NCBI GenBank assembly: GCA_036397475.1
Contig: DASWIV010000192.1
Span: forward strand, 1 to 8,241
DNA: 8,241 bases
Source of the DNA: DASWIV01 sp036397475
GTDB taxonomy: Bacteria; JAJVIF01; JAPKYR01
Reading direction: 5' to 3'
This document shows positions 7,347 to 8,241 of this stretch, one piece after another (position 1 is the first letter of the stretch; each line of letters starts with the position of its first letter). The position numbers and the translations under genes were made by a program. The notes under the pieces are model-generated. The model ran no database searches. It had not been told where the DNA came from and saw nothing but the letters and a program-made list of their open reading frames with translations.

Positions 7347-8096
7347 TTACCTTATTCTCTCAACCTGCAGTTCGCTGTTCGGGTCGCTCTGGTACAGTTT
7401 GACACGGTCAGTGCGGGCAAGTTCAAGAATCGCGAGAAATGTCATGACACATTCGTTGACGGTAAACCTTTCCGGAAGAAGCTTCCTGAAAAATCTTGTT
7501 ACGCCCTTAGGCAGAAACCGGGAAAGGAGTTCCCGGATAATTTCCGACAACTTCCTGAATTTCATATTGATCTCCATCGGTTCGCGCGTCTGGGAGCGTA
7601 GCAGGGACGAACGATAATGATCGAGGAGATCGAAAATGCCGACTTCGCCAAGTTCATATGTGGTGACTTCGGTATTCTCGACGTCGGAAATGGCGTGACG
7701 GGTGTAGGTCCCGATATTTCTTGCTTCCTTTATCCTAAGCACAGGCAGGGCGTTTCTGATAGCAAGGAGCCGCTCACGTTCCATCAATTCAAGTATGAGT
7801 TTGTTTTTGGGATCTTCGACATCGTCCCACAAACTCTCGTTCCCGGGAGCTTCATCGAGCATTCTCCCGGGCAGCAGCGTGCAGCTTTTGATGTAAATAA
7901 GCCTCGACGCCATCGCCAGCCATTCGCTGGACAGGGAAAGGTCGATTTCCTCTGCAGCACGCAGAAAACTAAGATATTGTTCGCAGATCGGGGCTATGGG
8001 GAGATGGCGAATGTCCACATTATTATTGTGGACATATAAGAGTAAAAGGTCCAGGGGACCCTCAAATTCGGGCAAATTTACTATATATTCTTTCAA
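7347..8096 (-). CDS. scpA: Segregation and condensation protein A (ScpA, kleisin)
   Basis: ScpA is the kleisin that bridges the head domains of the SMC dimer and carries ScpB. At 249 aa it has the normal length. The N-terminal SMC-neck-binding part shows FEGPLDLLLLYV (11-22), VDIRHLPIAPICEQYL (27-42) and EWLAMASRLIYIKSCTLLP (58-76), the family signature. The C-terminal winged helix that binds the SMC head includes FLAILELARTDRVKLYQSDP (220-239). The start is TTG (8094-8096): an in-frame stop lies at 8118-8120, no ATG or GTG lies between, and MKEYIVNLPEFEGP fits how ScpA proteins begin. The GGAG just before it is unusually close to be an ideal ribosome binding site. A promoter-like sequence lies about 50-80 nt upstream. 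It should be first gene of an scpA-scpB-dacA operon. SMC itself is not in the window. Confidence 0.95.
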   Translation of the reverse strand: MKEYIVNLPEFEGPLDLLLLYVHNNNVDIRHLPIAPICEQYLSFLRAAEEIDLSLSSEWLAMASRLIYIKSCTLLPGRMLDEAPGNESLWDDVEDPKNKLILELMERERLLAIRNALPVLRIKEARNIGTYTRHAISDVENTEVTTYELGEVGIFDLLDHYRSSLLRSQTREPMEINMKFRKLSEIIRELLSRFLPKGVTRFFRKLLPERFTVNECVMTFLAILELARTDRVKLYQSDPNSELQVERIR

Positions 8097-8147
8097 TCTC
8101 CGGTCACATTTAAGCCTTCACCGGATCCGAAAGCCACTCCAGTCGCT

Positions 8148-8177
8148 ATGCTAACACGCACCAATAGGGGCGGTCAA
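8148..8177 (-). promoter_or_regulatory. Sigma70-like promoter for the scpA operon
   Basis: On the minus strand TTGACC (8172-8177, five of six to consensus) is followed after 18 nt by TAGCAT (8148-8153, four of six). It lies between the stop of the preceding gene and scpA, giving an estimated leader of about 45 nt. Position and match are good, but this is pattern matching only. Confidence 0.5.
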
Positions 8178-8182
8178 GGAAT

Positions 8183-8241
8183 TTACTCCAACAAACCCAG
8201 ATTTTCCAGATCCACATCCGGATGCGACCGCCGATACGCCG
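8183..8241 (-). CDS. C-terminal end of an upstream gene, possibly Xer-type recombinase
   Basis: Read from the right edge, one minus-strand frame gives AYRRSHPDVDLENLGLLE and a TAA at 8183-8185. The stop sits just before the scpA promoter, and the acidic end looks like a normal protein terminus. The Y-x-x-x-H-P step resembles the last helix after the catalytic tyrosine in XerC/XerD recombinases, and xerD is a known neighbour of scpA in several phyla, but 18 residues are too few to identify it. A second frame is also open through this stretch, so even the coding call is tentative. Confidence 0.4.
   Translation of the reverse strand, partial: AYRRSHPDVDLENLGLLE

Noticed and set aside
7617..8039. 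140-codon open frame on the plus strand
   Set aside because: It is antisense to scpA and has no recognisable features.
8183..8241. Alternative minus-strand frame with a GCGSGKSG stretch resembling a P-loop
   Set aside because: It would run through the promoter-like sequence before stopping and is Gly/Ser-rich; the chosen frame gives a more protein-like end. Not fully excluded.

Overview
The window looks like ordinary chromosome from a Gram-negative (diderm) bacterium. Every position except short gaps is coding, and no phage, insertion sequence, CRISPR array, tRNA or rRNA is visible. The diderm call rests on two long proteins built from OstA/LptA-type repeats (lipopolysaccharide-transport fold) at the left end. 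Base composition is balanced. The proteins are recognisable by family but divergent, which fits a little-studied or uncultured lineage. I cannot name the phylum from sequence alone.

Left part, plus strand (1-3131): two consecutive genes for OstA/LptA-like proteins. The first is cut by the window edge (open from base 1, ends 1011). The second (1038-3131, 697 aa) is complete, with an N-terminal signal or anchor segment and several repeats separated by acidic, proline-rich linkers. All six cysteines of the second protein fall at the same place in its repeats. This pair is the least ordinary part of the window.

Middle, minus strand (3169-5622), convergent with the first pair: a polytopic GT-C type membrane glycosyltransferase (519 aa) directly downstream of a rhomboid intramembrane serine protease (296 aa). 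Only 3 nt separate them, so they are very probably co-transcribed.

Right part, minus strand (5759-8241), in order of transcription: the last 18 codons of an unidentified gene, possibly a Xer-type tyrosine recombinase; a sigma70-like promoter; scpA (TTG start); a 69-nt AU-rich gap; scpB (GTG start with a strong ribosome binding site); and a D,D-carboxypeptidase gene (dacA/dacF-like) whose start overlaps the end of scpB. ScpA and ScpB are the non-SMC subunits of the bacterial condensin and the carboxypeptidase trims peptidoglycan, so this block joins chromosome segregation with cell-wall maturation. The rhomboid/glycosyltransferase pair may be a distal part of the same transcript or have its own promoter in the 136-nt gap.

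I did not find a clearly new system. The best leads are the tandem oversized OstA-repeat proteins and their periodic cysteines.
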